DNA from: an uncultured Lachnospiraceae bacterium
GTDB taxonomy: Bacteria; Bacillota; Clostridia; Lachnospirales; Lachnospiraceae
Direction of reading: 5' to 3'
Assembly (NCBI GenBank): GCA_944384125.1
Contig: CALWSF010000018.1
Coordinates: 1-64,000, forward strand
DNA length: 64,000 nt
Part shown: positions 44,557 to 53,573 of the stretch, piece after piece
Numbering within the stretch: the stretch's first letter is position 1
Layout: every line of letters starts with the position of its first letter
The notes under the pieces: model-generated
The model's input: only the letters and a program-made list of their open reading frames with translations
The model's database searches: none
What the model was told of the DNA's origin: nothing
Program-made: the position numbers and the translations under genes

Positions 44557-45717
44557 TTACATGGTGGAAGTGATATGTTCCTTAACAGCCCGGGAAACCG
44601 CATCGGCTACGCGGGGATCAAAAGCGGCAGGCAGTATGTTTTCTTCATTCAGTTCGGAATCATCTACCAGTGCGGCTATGGCTTTTGCAGCAGCGAGCTT
44701 CATTTCTTCTGTGATAGCGGTTGCCCGTCCCTCTAAAGCGCCACGGAAGATTCCGGGGAAAATGAGCACATTGTTTACCTGGTTGGGGAAATCGGAGCGC
44801 CCTGTTCCGATAACTCTGGCTCCGGCAGATTTTGCCAGATCAGGCATGATCTCGGGAACGGGATTTGCCATGGCAAAGAGAATTGCGTCATGGTTCATGG
44901 AAGAGACCATTTCAGGAGTCACAATACCCGGTGCGGATACCCCTACAAAGATGTCGGCTCCCTTAAGTGCGTCAGCCAGTGAGCCGGTTCTGTGCTCCAG
45001 ATTGGTAAGTTCTGTCATCTTTTCCTGCATCCAGTTGAGGCCCTCCATGCCGGCGCAGAGCATGCCTGCTTTATCACAGAGAGTGATATTCGGAAAACCA
45101 TACGTCAGAAGAAGTTTGGTAATGGCGATGCCTGCACTTCCGGCTCCGTTTACAACTACACGGCAGCTCTCTTTTTTCTTTCCCGTCACTTTGAGAGCAT
45201 TGATGATTCCGGCGAGAACAACAATGGCAGTTCCGTGCTGGTCATCATGGAATACAGGAATCTGCAGCCGCTTTTTCAGTTTTTCTTCGATTTCAAAGCA
45301 GCGGGGAGCGGAAATGTCCTCGAGATTTATTCCGCCGAAAGCGGGAGCGATGCGGACAACCGTTTCGATGATTTCTTCTGTGTCCTGTGTATCAAGACAG
45401 ATGGGGAATGCGTTGATGTTGCCGAATTCTTTAAAAAGAACCGCTTTTCCCTCCATAACCGGCATGGCGGCCAGCGGGCCGATATTGCCGAGTCCCAGAA
45501 CGGCACTGCCGTCAGAGACAACTGCCACAGTGTTTGACTTGATTGTGTACCGGTAAGCGGCTTCCGGATCTTCTGCAATTACCTTGCATGGTTCTGCGAC
45601 GCCGGGGGTATAGCACAGTGCCAGATCCTCCCGCGTTTTTACCTGGGCTTTGGAGACCGTCTCCAGCTTGCCGTTCCATTCTTCATGAAGCTTCAGTGCT
45701 TTTTCAGAGTTTGTCAT
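44557..45717 (-). CDS. NAD(P)-dependent malic enzyme
   Basis: 386 residues, the short bacterial form. CYTPGVAEPCK holds the substrate-binding Tyr region, FGGINLEDISAPRCF the metal site, VFHDDQHGTAIV the second metal site, and VVNGAGSAGIAI the nucleotide-binding loop. It converts malate to pyruvate and CO2 with reduction of NAD(P). The ATG at 45717 is chosen for GGAAAGGATACAGAT upstream. The frame stays open for 105 bases to an ATG at 45822, so a longer N-terminus is possible but unusual. Confidence 0.92.
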   Translation of the reverse strand: MTNSEKALKLHEEWNGKLETVSKAQVKTREDLALCYTPGVAEPCKVIAEDPEAAYRYTIKSNTVAVVSDGSAVLGLGNIGPLAAMPVMEGKAVLFKEFGNINAFPICLDTQDTEEIIETVVRIAPAFGGINLEDISAPRCFEIEEKLKKRLQIPVFHDDQHGTAIVVLAGIINALKVTGKKKESCRVVVNGAGSAGIAITKLLLTYGFPNITLCDKAGMLCAGMEGLNWMQEKMTELTNLEHRTGSLADALKGADIFVGVSAPGIVTPEMVSSMNHDAILFAMANPVPEIMPDLAKSAGARVIGTGRSDFPNQVNNVLIFPGIFRGALEGRATAITEEMKLAAAKAIAALVDDSELNEENILPAAFDPRVADAVSRAVKEHITSTM

Positions 45718-46096
45718 ATCTGTATCCTTTCCTGGATTCTGAGGAGCAGCCTGAATATCCGGTAAAACGGATTCCCGGAGAATCAGGCTGTAATTCATAT
45801 CCGATATTCTACCGTCTATCATAGCAATTTTAGGTGCTTAAATCAAGAAGCAGCGGTTCTTTTCTTGATTTTGTAATAACAGTTCAGTCATCCGGAATGG
45901 GCGAAGGTGCTGCATTTCGTAGGGCATCTGAGAAAAGGACACATGTGCAGAAAATGGAAGATTTCTGCAGTGAATGCGTGATGGATGGAAGTTTATTCCA
46001 TAAAATACGGAGGGAAAAAGTCGAATTATGTAGTGTAAATGTTTTTAAAGTATGGTAAAATAAATCTCAATGAGAATGGACGGCGGGTGGTTTTAG
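45718..46096. other. 379-base gap with inverted repeat
   Basis: Between the malic enzyme gene and the DUF5717 operon. AATCAAGAA (45841-45849) and TTCTTGATT (45862-45870) form a 9-base inverted repeat, followed by TTGT; it may be a terminator or operator. A weak -10-like TAAAAT at 46056-46061 could serve the DUF5717 operon. A 74-codon frame at 45834-46058 lacks a ribosome site and is not called. Nothing else is seen. Confidence 0.4.
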
Positions 46097-49000
46097 ATGA
46101 AAGAAAAAATTAACCGGCTGGCGAAGGGAATTATTGATTCGGAGCTGCCGATCATGACCTGGTCGCCGGAGATAATAGAAGAAACAGTGCGGATGAATGC
46201 TGTGGCAAGGAGAGAGCTGTTCATCGGCAGCAGCAATGGCTTTAATGTAAAAGGATTTGTCTACTCTTCCAATATCCGGGTAAAAATCCCCGGCGATAAC
46301 AATACCTTCGGCGGACTCCGTAATCATATTATGTATGAGGTGGATACATCTTTTCTGACTGCGGGGGACGAGATAGAAGGGTCTTTTTATCTGGTAACGA
46401 ACTGCGGAGAAAAGGAGATTCCATACCAGTTCCATGTGGATCTGGCTTCGTCCGGTCAGATTTTGGGAGAGCTTCATACGGCAAAGGATTTTATGGGTGT
46501 GGCGGAGCGCGACAGTGATACGGCGCTGCGCCTTTTGGAGTATCCGGATTTTACGGAAGCTCCCTTTATGCAGGATCTCCACGTCAGAGCGATTTATGAC
46601 GGACTTAAGGGCCATGGAAGCCGCCAGAATTTCATGGAGGAATTTCTTGTTGCTCTGGGTGTAAAAAAGCCGATCCGCCTGATGATTGAGGATGCAAAGA
46701 AAATTTATGAAAACCCGTCCGGCCGTCTGGAGGATTATATTGTCATCCGCTGTGATACATGGGGATATATTTACCTTGAGGTGTCGGTGGATGGAGATTT
46801 TCTGCATATGCCGAAAAAAAGTGCAACTCAGGAGGATTTTTCAGACGGCGTGTTCCGGCTGCCGTTTTCTGTTTTGTCCGAGAGACTTCACGCCGGCCGA
46901 AACTATGGTACAATTCTGATAAAAACTGCGCATGGCACTACAAAAATTCCCATAGAGGTTCAGCTGAGCAGCAGAGAGAGGGATGAACGGGAGACAGCAT
47001 TCCGGTCAGAATTCAGAAAGTATCTGGAGGCACGTCTGGATTTTGAGTGCGGCCTTTATGAAGAAGGAGTTGCTCTGGGCCGCATGCAGAAGGAGCTGGA
47101 TCTGATGAAGATCACAAGGGAAGATTCCTTCCTGAAGCTTCTTCAGGCAGAGATATATTTCCTGACCGACAGGAAAGACAAGGCGTGTCTTATCCTGGAT
47201 GAGGTGCGCGATCGTGTTCTGGCAGGCCGTGCTGACAACAAAAAAGAGTATTGTCTTTTCCAGTATCTTCAGGTCAGAATATGGGGAGATGCGGAGCAGA
47301 AAGATTCACTTATCAGACTGCTGCAGAAATACGCTTCAGAAGAGGCGCGTACATCAGGAAGTATGCTTTATTATCTGATGCTTCTGCGGGTGGATGAGGA
47401 GCTTTTTGAGAATCCGTTTACGGTCATGATAAGCATGGAGCAGGAATTCAAGGAGGGATGTCACAGCCCGTTCTTGTATGCGGAAGGACTAAAGCTTCTG
47501 GAACGCCAGCCTGGGCTTCTGGAGGATTTCGGTTCATTTGAACTTCATGCGCTGTATTTCGGTGCCAGGCGGGGTGTGATCAGCAGAGAGCTGGCGCTTG
47601 AGACTGCGCGGGTTCTGGACGGGAGAAGAAGTTTCCGCGGGCTTTATCTGAAGCTTCTGCAGGCTCTGTATCAGACATATCCTGACAATTCGCTTCTCAC
47701 ATCACTCTGTGCGATGATGATCAAAGGCAATCTCAGAGAAAAAAAATATTTTGAATGGTACAGCCGTGCTGTGGCAGAAGGGATCAGTCTGACACGGCTT
47801 TATGAATATTTTCTTTATTCTCTGCCGGATGATTACGGAAAGCTGCTTCCGCGGGATGTTCTTCTGTATTTTTCCTATGCTGCGGATATGGATGCGGAAA
47901 GCCGGGCAAAGCTTTATGAAAATATTCTTCTTTACAGCGGGGAGAACTCAGATATATTCGGTCTTTATGAGCGCTCCATGGAGCAGTTTGCCCTGGATCA
48001 GCTTTTTGCGGGCAGGATGGATGGCAGACTGGCGGTTATTTACCGGAAAATGATATACAGGGAGCTTATCGATACGCAGCTTGCCCGGGTGCTGCCTGCA
48101 ATTCTCAAATCCAGCCGGATTGAATGCAGGGACAGAACAATGCGCTATGTGGTAGTGCGGCATGAGGAACTGATGACAGAGGATGCCTACCCTCTGAAAG
48201 AAGGAAGAGCGTATGTACCTCTTTTTTCTCAGCGGGATGTGATACAGTTTCAGGACGGGTACGGAAACAGGTATATGAATGTGCGCTGCGAGATGGCACC
48301 TGCGATGGAGGATGTGGATGAACTCATCCGGGTTTGTTTTGAAATGTATCCGGGTCATCCTCTTCTGTTCGTAAATGCATGTTATGAAGCGATACAGAAG
48401 GAGAAGCTTTCGGCTGACGATGCGGTGCTTCTGGAGCAGGCGGATCAGAGGATGAAGCTGCACCCGCTGTTCAGGGCAAGGATCCTTTCTGCAATCGTTC
48501 GATATTACAAAGATATGGCGGACAGCTCGGATGATGGGCGCGACGGCAGCCTTTCCTATCTGCTCTGTATGGATAAGGATATTCTGACACAGGAGGAGAG
48601 AAGAGGAGTCTGTGAGACGCTTATCCGCCGCGGGTATTACAAAGAGGGGTATGAGATGATTGCCCGCTATGGGATAGAGGGTCTGGGTGCGAAATATCTT
48701 CTCATGCTCTGCACAAAAATGGTGCTTCAGAATCTTTTTGATGAAGACGACAGGCTTCTGCATCTGTCATACATGGTCTTTGTCATGGGAAAGAGTGACA
48801 GTGTAATTCTTGACTATCTCTGTGAGCACTTTAACGGAACGGTAGATCAGATGTATCATGTTCTTATGCAGGGGATAAAGGAACATGTGGAAACGTATGA
48901 TCTGGAGGAACGTCTTGTCGCCCAGATGCTGTTTACCGGAAATACGGAAAAACTGGATCGGGTATTTGAACTCTATGCGTCCCGGAAAAAAACGAGTGAG

Positions 49001-49678
49001 AATGTAGTGCGGGCATATTTTACCGTCAAGAGCGCCGAGTATTTTCTTGACGGAAAGACAACGCAGGACAGAGTGTTTTCTTATCTGGAAGGGGCTGTTC
49101 ACGGGAGTGTGGAGAAGGATAAAGTACCGGATATCTATCTTCTTGCTCTCACAAAATTTTATTCTACGCTTCCGGAGCTTACTGAGGAGCAGAGGCAGCT
49201 CTGTCAGCTTGTGGTGGATGTTCTCATTGATGCGGGAATGGTTTTTGCCTACTTTAAGGATCTGGCACGTTTTATACTGATTCCCGGCGATATCCTGGAC
49301 AAGGAGATTATTGAATATCATGGCAGAAGGGATGTAAGACCCTATCTGCGGCTTAGGATTCTTCCCGAAGAGGAGGAGTATCATTATGAGGAGCTGCGTC
49401 CTGTTTACCGTGGAATTTATATTCGGGAAAAGGTTCTGTTTGAAGGGGAAATCATGGAGTTCCAGATCGAGGAAGAGCAGGACGGGGAAAGATGTGTAAA
49501 AGCGGAGGGAAGTGTATCCTGTCGGGAAGTGGTTACCAGGGCGCCCGGAAACCGTTTTGCGTGTCTGAATGAGATGAGTCTCTCCCAGGAGGTCGGGAAT
49601 GAAAACGCTCTCAGGGAGAAAATGGAGGAGTATCTGAAAAAGGATGCAGCCGTGGCGGAGCTGTTTGTGCTGCAGTGA
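46097..49678 (+). CDS. DUF5717 family protein, large cytoplasmic helical-repeat protein
   Basis: 1193 residues, no signal peptide or membrane helix. Two beta-rich regions occur at about 30-120 (ELFIGSSNGFNVKGFVYSSN, GSFYLVTNCGEKEIPYQFHVD) and 205-290 (VIRCDTWGYIYLEVSVDGDFL). From about 300 to 1060 the protein is helical and repeat-like, resembling an alpha-solenoid. A beta-rich tail (PEEEEYHYEELRPVYRGIYIREKVLFEGEI) follows. The domain is known only as DUF5717. Two further genes follow at 18 bases and a four-base overlap, so the three products probably work together. Only a weak GGGTGG site precedes the ATG. Confidence 0.9.
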   Translation: MKEKINRLAKGIIDSELPIMTWSPEIIEETVRMNAVARRELFIGSSNGFNVKGFVYSSNIRVKIPGDNNTFGGLRNHIMYEVDTSFLTAGDEIEGSFYLVTNCGEKEIPYQFHVDLASSGQILGELHTAKDFMGVAERDSDTALRLLEYPDFTEAPFMQDLHVRAIYDGLKGHGSRQNFMEEFLVALGVKKPIRLMIEDAKKIYENPSGRLEDYIVIRCDTWGYIYLEVSVDGDFLHMPKKSATQEDFSDGVFRLPFSVLSERLHAGRNYGTILIKTAHGTTKIPIEVQLSSRERDERETAFRSEFRKYLEARLDFECGLYEEGVALGRMQKELDLMKITREDSFLKLLQAEIYFLTDRKDKACLILDEVRDRVLAGRADNKKEYCLFQYLQVRIWGDAEQKDSLIRLLQKYASEEARTSGSMLYYLMLLRVDEELFENPFTVMISMEQEFKEGCHSPFLYAEGLKLLERQPGLLEDFGSFELHALYFGARRGVISRELALETARVLDGRRSFRGLYLKLLQALYQTYPDNSLLTSLCAMMIKGNLREKKYFEWYSRAVAEGISLTRLYEYFLYSLPDDYGKLLPRDVLLYFSYAADMDAESRAKLYENILLYSGENSDIFGLYERSMEQFALDQLFAGRMDGRLAVIYRKMIYRELIDTQLARVLPAILKSSRIECRDRTMRYVVVRHEELMTEDAYPLKEGRAYVPLFSQRDVIQFQDGYGNRYMNVRCEMAPAMEDVDELIRVCFEMYPGHPLLFVNACYEAIQKEKLSADDAVLLEQADQRMKLHPLFRARILSAIVRYYKDMADSSDDGRDGSLSYLLCMDKDILTQEERRGVCETLIRRGYYKEGYEMIARYGIEGLGAKYLLMLCTKMVLQNLFDEDDRLLHLSYMVFVMGKSDSVILDYLCEHFNGTVDQMYHVLMQGIKEHVETYDLEERLVAQMLFTGNTEKLDRVFELYASRKKTSENVVRAYFTVKSAEYFLDGKTTQDRVFSYLEGAVHGSVEKDKVPDIYLLALTKFYSTLPELTEEQRQLCQLVVDVLIDAGMVFAYFKDLARFILIPGDILDKEIIEYHGRRDVRPYLRLRILPEEEEYHYEELRPVYRGIYIREKVLFEGEIMEFQIEEEQDGERCVKAEGSVSCREVVTRAPGNRFACLNEMSLSQEVGNENALREKMEEYLKKDAAVAELFVLQ

Positions 49679-49696
49679 AAGGAATACAGTTAGAAA

Positions 49697-50920
49697 ATGG
49701 ATGGACTTGTAATAGGGATGGATCTGTGCAATACATATACGCACATGTCCTGCCGGGATCCGGAAAAAACCTGGGTAATTCCGACCGTAGTATGCAAGAA
49801 TAAAAACAGGGATGAGTGGTACGTGGATGAGGAAGCCTATGCACATACGCTGGTAGGCGATGGCGTCATGGAGGATAAACTTCTGACTCAGGTGCAGAAG
49901 GATGGTACGGCTACCATAAATGATATCCGTTATGAGGGACTTTATCTTCTGAAAATGTTTCTGGAAAAGGCACTGGAACTTCCGAAAAAGGAGACGGGAA
50001 AAGAGGAGATTGAGAGCCTTGTGATTGCTATCGGCAGTCTGGATGTAAAGCTGATGGACAGCCTGATGTACTGTGCCGATTATCTGAAAATTGACAGAAG
50101 CCGTGTTCACATCATCAGTCATACGGAGAGCTTTCTCTATTATGTGATGAGCCAGAAACGGGAGGTATGGAGCAATCAGGTCGGGATGTTTGACCTGTCG
50201 GAGGAAAGCTTCCGCTACTATGAAATGAAGATTCAGAGAGGCATGCGTCAGATGCAGGTTGTGGCGGACAGTGAAAATCTGGAAGAGGGATTTCATCTGG
50301 ATGTTCTGGAGACGCCTGCCGGGGCCAAACTGGGCGATCGGATTCTCTGTTCCTGTGCGGATCGTCTTCTTCAGAAAAGGCTTTTCTCATCTATTGTTCT
50401 TACGGGCAAGGGATTTGAAAATACGGACTGGGCACCTGAGTTTATGCGGCAGATATGCAGCAGGCGCCGGGTCTTTGTGGAGAACAGTCTTTTTTCCAGG
50501 GGAGCTCTTATGAAAGCGGTGGACTCCCTTCAGGAGCGGACATCCTTTGCATTTACATGTATCTGCGAGGGCAGGCTGCGCTCCACCGTTTCTGTAAAGG
50601 TACTGAACCGGGACAAGGAAGGACAGCTTGTGCTGGCGGCGGCCGGAGATAACTGGTATGAAGCTAAAAGTACCACGCAGTTTATTGTCGCCGGATCTCC
50701 GGAAGTGGAATTTTCCATTGTGCCGCTGGATCCGAGAAAGAAAAAACTGGTAAAAATCAGTCTGGACGATTTCCCCAAACGCCCTGACAGGACAACGCGT
50801 ATCAGTCTTTCTCTCGGGTTTACGGATGAGAAAACGATGATTGCCGTGATACGGGATCTGGGCTTTGGAGAGCTTTTCCCGCCAACGGATAAAGTAATAA
50901 AACAAGAGGTATCGCTATGA
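49697..50920 (+). CDS. DUF5716 family protein, possible actin/Hsp70-like ATPase fold
   Basis: 407 residues, cytoplasmic. The family is known as DUF5716. Three segments resemble the nucleotide-binding motifs of the actin/Hsp70 superfamily. VIGMDLCNTYTHM at 5-17 is like the phosphate-1 loop DLGTTNS; VGMFDLSEESF with Asp166 is like the phosphate-2 strand; VLTGKGFEN at 234-242 plus SLFSRGALMKAV are like the adenosine loop and following helix. Glycines of the loops are partly replaced, so ATP binding is not certain. It lies between the DUF5717 gene and a helical-repeat gene. Confidence 0.85.
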   Translation: MDGLVIGMDLCNTYTHMSCRDPEKTWVIPTVVCKNKNRDEWYVDEEAYAHTLVGDGVMEDKLLTQVQKDGTATINDIRYEGLYLLKMFLEKALELPKKETGKEEIESLVIAIGSLDVKLMDSLMYCADYLKIDRSRVHIISHTESFLYYVMSQKREVWSNQVGMFDLSEESFRYYEMKIQRGMRQMQVVADSENLEEGFHLDVLETPAGAKLGDRILCSCADRLLQKRLFSSIVLTGKGFENTDWAPEFMRQICSRRRVFVENSLFSRGALMKAVDSLQERTSFAFTCICEGRLRSTVSVKVLNRDKEGQLVLAAAGDNWYEAKSTTQFIVAGSPEVEFSIVPLDPRKKKLVKISLDDFPKRPDRTTRISLSLGFTDEKTMIAVIRDLGFGELFPPTDKVIKQEVSL

Positions 50921-51729
50921 GTTTGATTGTCTGCCGACAGGAGCCGGTAAAACACCCGTTTTATATTGAGCGTCTGGGGCTGCATATCGCATCCTCCCAG
51001 GAGCTGTGCTATGTTATTTACAACAACCCCCTTCTGGCTCTGGACGGGTTTGTGGATGAGCGTCTGATTCGGTTTATCAGAGAGGAACTGGATCTGACGT
51101 TTCTGGCGGGAAAGCTGGAGACATGGCGACAGAGCGAAGAAGAGCAGGACGAAATGCCGGTTATCATTCTTCAGGAATGCTATTATTACACTTCCAGGGA
51201 AATTGCAAAGTTCAGGCAGAAAATAGCGGCTTACCGTAAAATGTCAAGAGCAGAATTCATGAAGGAGACGGCGGATTACTATTTCACTCTGAGACAGTAT
51301 GGGACGGCAATTCATTATTATAACCGGATTCTGGAAGACTGGAGAATCAAGTCTCTCACGGATGAATTTACTGCCAGAATATGGAATAATATCGGTGCTG
51401 CCTATGCGGGAATCTTCTGGTTTGAGAAAGCAATGACGGCTTATGACATGTCTTACAATTTCCAGAAAAATCTTGATACTTTAAAACGGATATATCAGCT
51501 TACGCTGCTGAATCCGGAGCTGAAGCTGAAGGAAAGGTACATGGCACTTCTGACTGCCGAGCGGAAAGCGGCCTGGGAAAAGGAGCTTTCAGATATAAAA
51601 GAAAAGGCGGCTGACAATGAGGCGGTCCGAAAGGTAGAGGAGCTTTTCAGCCGCGATCCCATCCGCCGGAAGGCAGAATCAGGAGCGCTTCTTGCCGAGT
51701 GGAAGAGAGAATACCGGAAGATGCTGTAG
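50917..51729 (+). CDS. TPR-like helical-repeat protein of the DUF5717/DUF5716 cluster
   Basis: 270 residues. Residues about 125-190 read as TPR-type helices (YYFTLRQYGTAIHYYNRIL, then WNNIGAAYAGIFWFEKAMTAYDM). The N-terminal third (EPVKHPFYIERLGLHIASSQELCYVIYNNPLL) is separate and also seen only as an unknown domain; the C-terminus is charged and helical. The start ATGA overlaps the stop of the DUF5716 gene. A terminator follows at 51758, closing the three-gene unit. Confidence 0.85.
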   Translation: MSLIVCRQEPVKHPFYIERLGLHIASSQELCYVIYNNPLLALDGFVDERLIRFIREELDLTFLAGKLETWRQSEEEQDEMPVIILQECYYYTSREIAKFRQKIAAYRKMSRAEFMKETADYYFTLRQYGTAIHYYNRILEDWRIKSLTDEFTARIWNNIGAAYAGIFWFEKAMTAYDMSYNFQKNLDTLKRIYQLTLLNPELKLKERYMALLTAERKAAWEKELSDIKEKAADNEAVRKVEELFSRDPIRRKAESGALLAEWKREYRKML

Positions 51730-51757
51730 AAAATAGTAAAGTATGTAAAACTGTGCA

Positions 51758-51795
51758 ACAGGGAAGAGATTTGAAGCTCTTCCCTGTTTATTTTC
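51758..51795 (+). terminator. intrinsic terminator of the DUF5717 operon
   Basis: ACAGGGAAGAG (51759-51769) pairs with CTCTTCCCTGT (51777-51787), followed by TTATTTTC. Confidence 0.8.
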
Positions 51796-51969
51796 AGTGA
51801 CGGCAGTAGTTTCCCGGAGACGGGCAATGAAAAAATGTACCGGAAATAAAAAGGATCGTCCGGCAGAAAAATAAGGCAGGCAATATACGGGAAGTTTAAC
51901 TTCATTTAAGGAAAGGCTGATATATTTACAGTACAGGAAAGATTCGGTACAGAAAGTGAGGGGAAAATC

Positions 51970-52969
51970 ATGAAGAAGAGAAGAATACTGGTTCTTTGTG
52001 TACTGTCAGCCATACTGACCGGAGCGGTGCAGCTTACTGCATCAGCTTCCACAGAGACAAAAATTACAAGTGTTTCTCTGCAGATAGATTCAGATATTAC
52101 AGCAGGGGACAGTGACAGTGATGTGGAGGTAACTTCCAGCTCAAGCCGGTATGATGTGGATGATGTGGAGGTAACCAATGAGCCGGACGATGAGTGGGAA
52201 GAGGATGATAAACCCAGACTTAAAATCACATTGACAGCAGAAGATGGGTATTACTTTGCATCAGGCAGTGTCACAAAGAGTGATGTGAGCCTCAGCGGAG
52301 ATGACGGGACAGTAACATCTGTAAGCCGTTCGGACTCAGATACACTTTTTGGTTTATGTTACGCTCGACGCTCTGGAGGATGATGGAGATTACGAGCTGG
52401 AAGTGTATGGACTGGAGTGGGACGAATCCGACGCCACTGCATACTGGGATGACAGCGAAGATGCGAATTATTATGAAGTACGCCTTTACAGAGGCAGCAG
52501 TACAGTTACTTCTGTTTTAACGACATATGGTACCAGCTATGACTTTTCTTCGTATTTTACACAGAGCGGAACATATTCTTTCCGGGTCAGAGCTGTCTAT
52601 AATTCCTCCAATAAAGGGAGCTGGGAAGAATCGGATGACTGGTATGTAACCTCGTCGGAAGCCAGTGAGATATATGCGGGTTCTTCATCCTATGGAGCCG
52701 GGCCGGGAACGTCCGATTCATCCGGGGGTGCGTGGTTAAAGGATGATGTGGGCTGGTGGTACTGTAATGCGGATAAAAGCTATACTGTAAATAACTGGCA
52801 GTTTATCAATGGGTTCTGGTATTATTTTGATGAAAGAGGTTATATGAAGACAGGCTGGATTCTGTGGAACGGCTCATGGTATTACTGCACAGAAAGCGGC
52901 GAGATGCTTACTAATACTGTCACGCCTGATGGATATTATGTGGGAAGTGACGGAGCGTGGATTTCATAA
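51970..52969 (+). pseudogene. secreted cell-wall-binding-repeat protein, frameshifted
   Basis: Two frames together make one protein. The first part (51970-52383) starts with a signal peptide (MKKRRILVLCVLSAILTGAVQ) and an acidic, Ser-rich region up to SDSDTLF. The second part (to 52969) continues VYVTLDALEDDGDYELEVYG, then a fibronectin-like region. It ends in cell-wall/choline-binding-type aromatic repeats (GWWYCNADKSYTVNNWQF, GFWYYFDERGYMKTGW, GSWYYCTESGEML). Removing one base in the TTTTTGG tract at 52346-52352 joins them exactly. It is either a real one-base insertion or a sequencing error. The intact protein would bind peptidoglycan or teichoic acid outside the cell. Confidence 0.8.
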
Positions 52970-53000
52970 TATAAAAAATTATTTTAAAATAGCGAAGCAG

Positions 53001-53041
53001 AAAAAGGCATTTTTTCCTTTATGGGAAAAGTGTCTTTTTTC
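53001..53041 (+). terminator. intrinsic terminator after the cell-wall-binding gene
   Basis: AAAAAGGCATTTTTTCC pairs with GGGAAAAGTGTCTTTTTT across a short loop. Confidence 0.65.
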
Positions 53042-53061
53042 ATTTTAAAGTGTAAAATTAC

Positions 53062-53111
53062 TTGACATAGGTACGAAATCATACTATTATTAAAAGTACG
53101 ATTTCGTACTG
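53062..53111 (+). promoter_or_regulatory. promoter and operators of the MarR/kinase/MATE operon
   Basis: TTGACA at 53062-53067, 17 bases, TATTAT at 53085-53090. GTACGAAATC-ATAC (53071-53084) lies in the spacer, and the near-perfect palindrome AGTACGATTTCGTACT (53096-53111) lies just downstream of the -10. Both share the half-site GTACGA. This is a typical layout for MarR-type autorepression. Confidence 0.8.
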
Positions 53112-53126
53112 ACTGGGAGGAAAATT

Positions 53127-53561
53127 ATGGAGAAGGCATGCAGTGCTATTAAACGTTACAATCATCTGATAGGCGAGATAGAAGGGATCTATCATGATAT
53201 TTCTTTCAGGATGGGGCTGTCAGACAGTGTGTCAAAAATTCTGTATACGCTCTGCATATCTGACAATCGCTGCCCCCTGAGCCTGGTTTGCCGTCAGACC
53301 GGATTAAGCAAACAGACTGTTAACTCTGCAATTCGCAGGATGGAAGAGCAGGGACTTGTAAAACTGGCGGCAACAGGCAGAAAAAGTAAAGATGTTCTTC
53401 TGACTGACGATGGGAAAGAACTGGCAGACCGGACAGCCCGGCGCATCATTGAGATGGAAAACAGTATTTTCGGCTCCTGGAAACAGGAGGATGTGCAGCA
53501 CTATCTGTTCCTGACAGAGGAATTTCTGCATGCTCTGCAGAGCAAATCAGGTGAAATATAG
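53127..53561 (+). CDS. MarR family transcriptional regulator
   Basis: 144 residues. Winged helix in PLSLVCRQTGLSKQTVNSAIRRMEEQGLVKL with the wing at GRKSKDVLLTDDGKELA; flanking helices for dimerisation. It most likely represses its own operon (kinase-like and MATE genes) through the GTACGA operators just upstream and is released by a ligand exported by the MATE protein. CTGGGAGGAAAATT precedes the ATG. Confidence 0.92.
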   Translation: MEKACSAIKRYNHLIGEIEGIYHDISFRMGLSDSVSKILYTLCISDNRCPLSLVCRQTGLSKQTVNSAIRRMEEQGLVKLAATGRKSKDVLLTDDGKELADRTARRIIEMENSIFGSWKQEDVQHYLFLTEEFLHALQSKSGEI

Positions 53562-53573
53562 CGGGAGGAACTT

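Noticed and set aside
45834..46058. 74-codon forward frame in the malic enzyme / DUF5717 gap
   Set aside because: TTG start, no ribosome site, no recognisable protein.
48767..50296. 509-codon open frame on the reverse strand
   Set aside because: It runs antisense across the DUF5717 and DUF5716 genes, has no ribosome site and no recognisable protein pattern; it arises from codon bias of the true genes.
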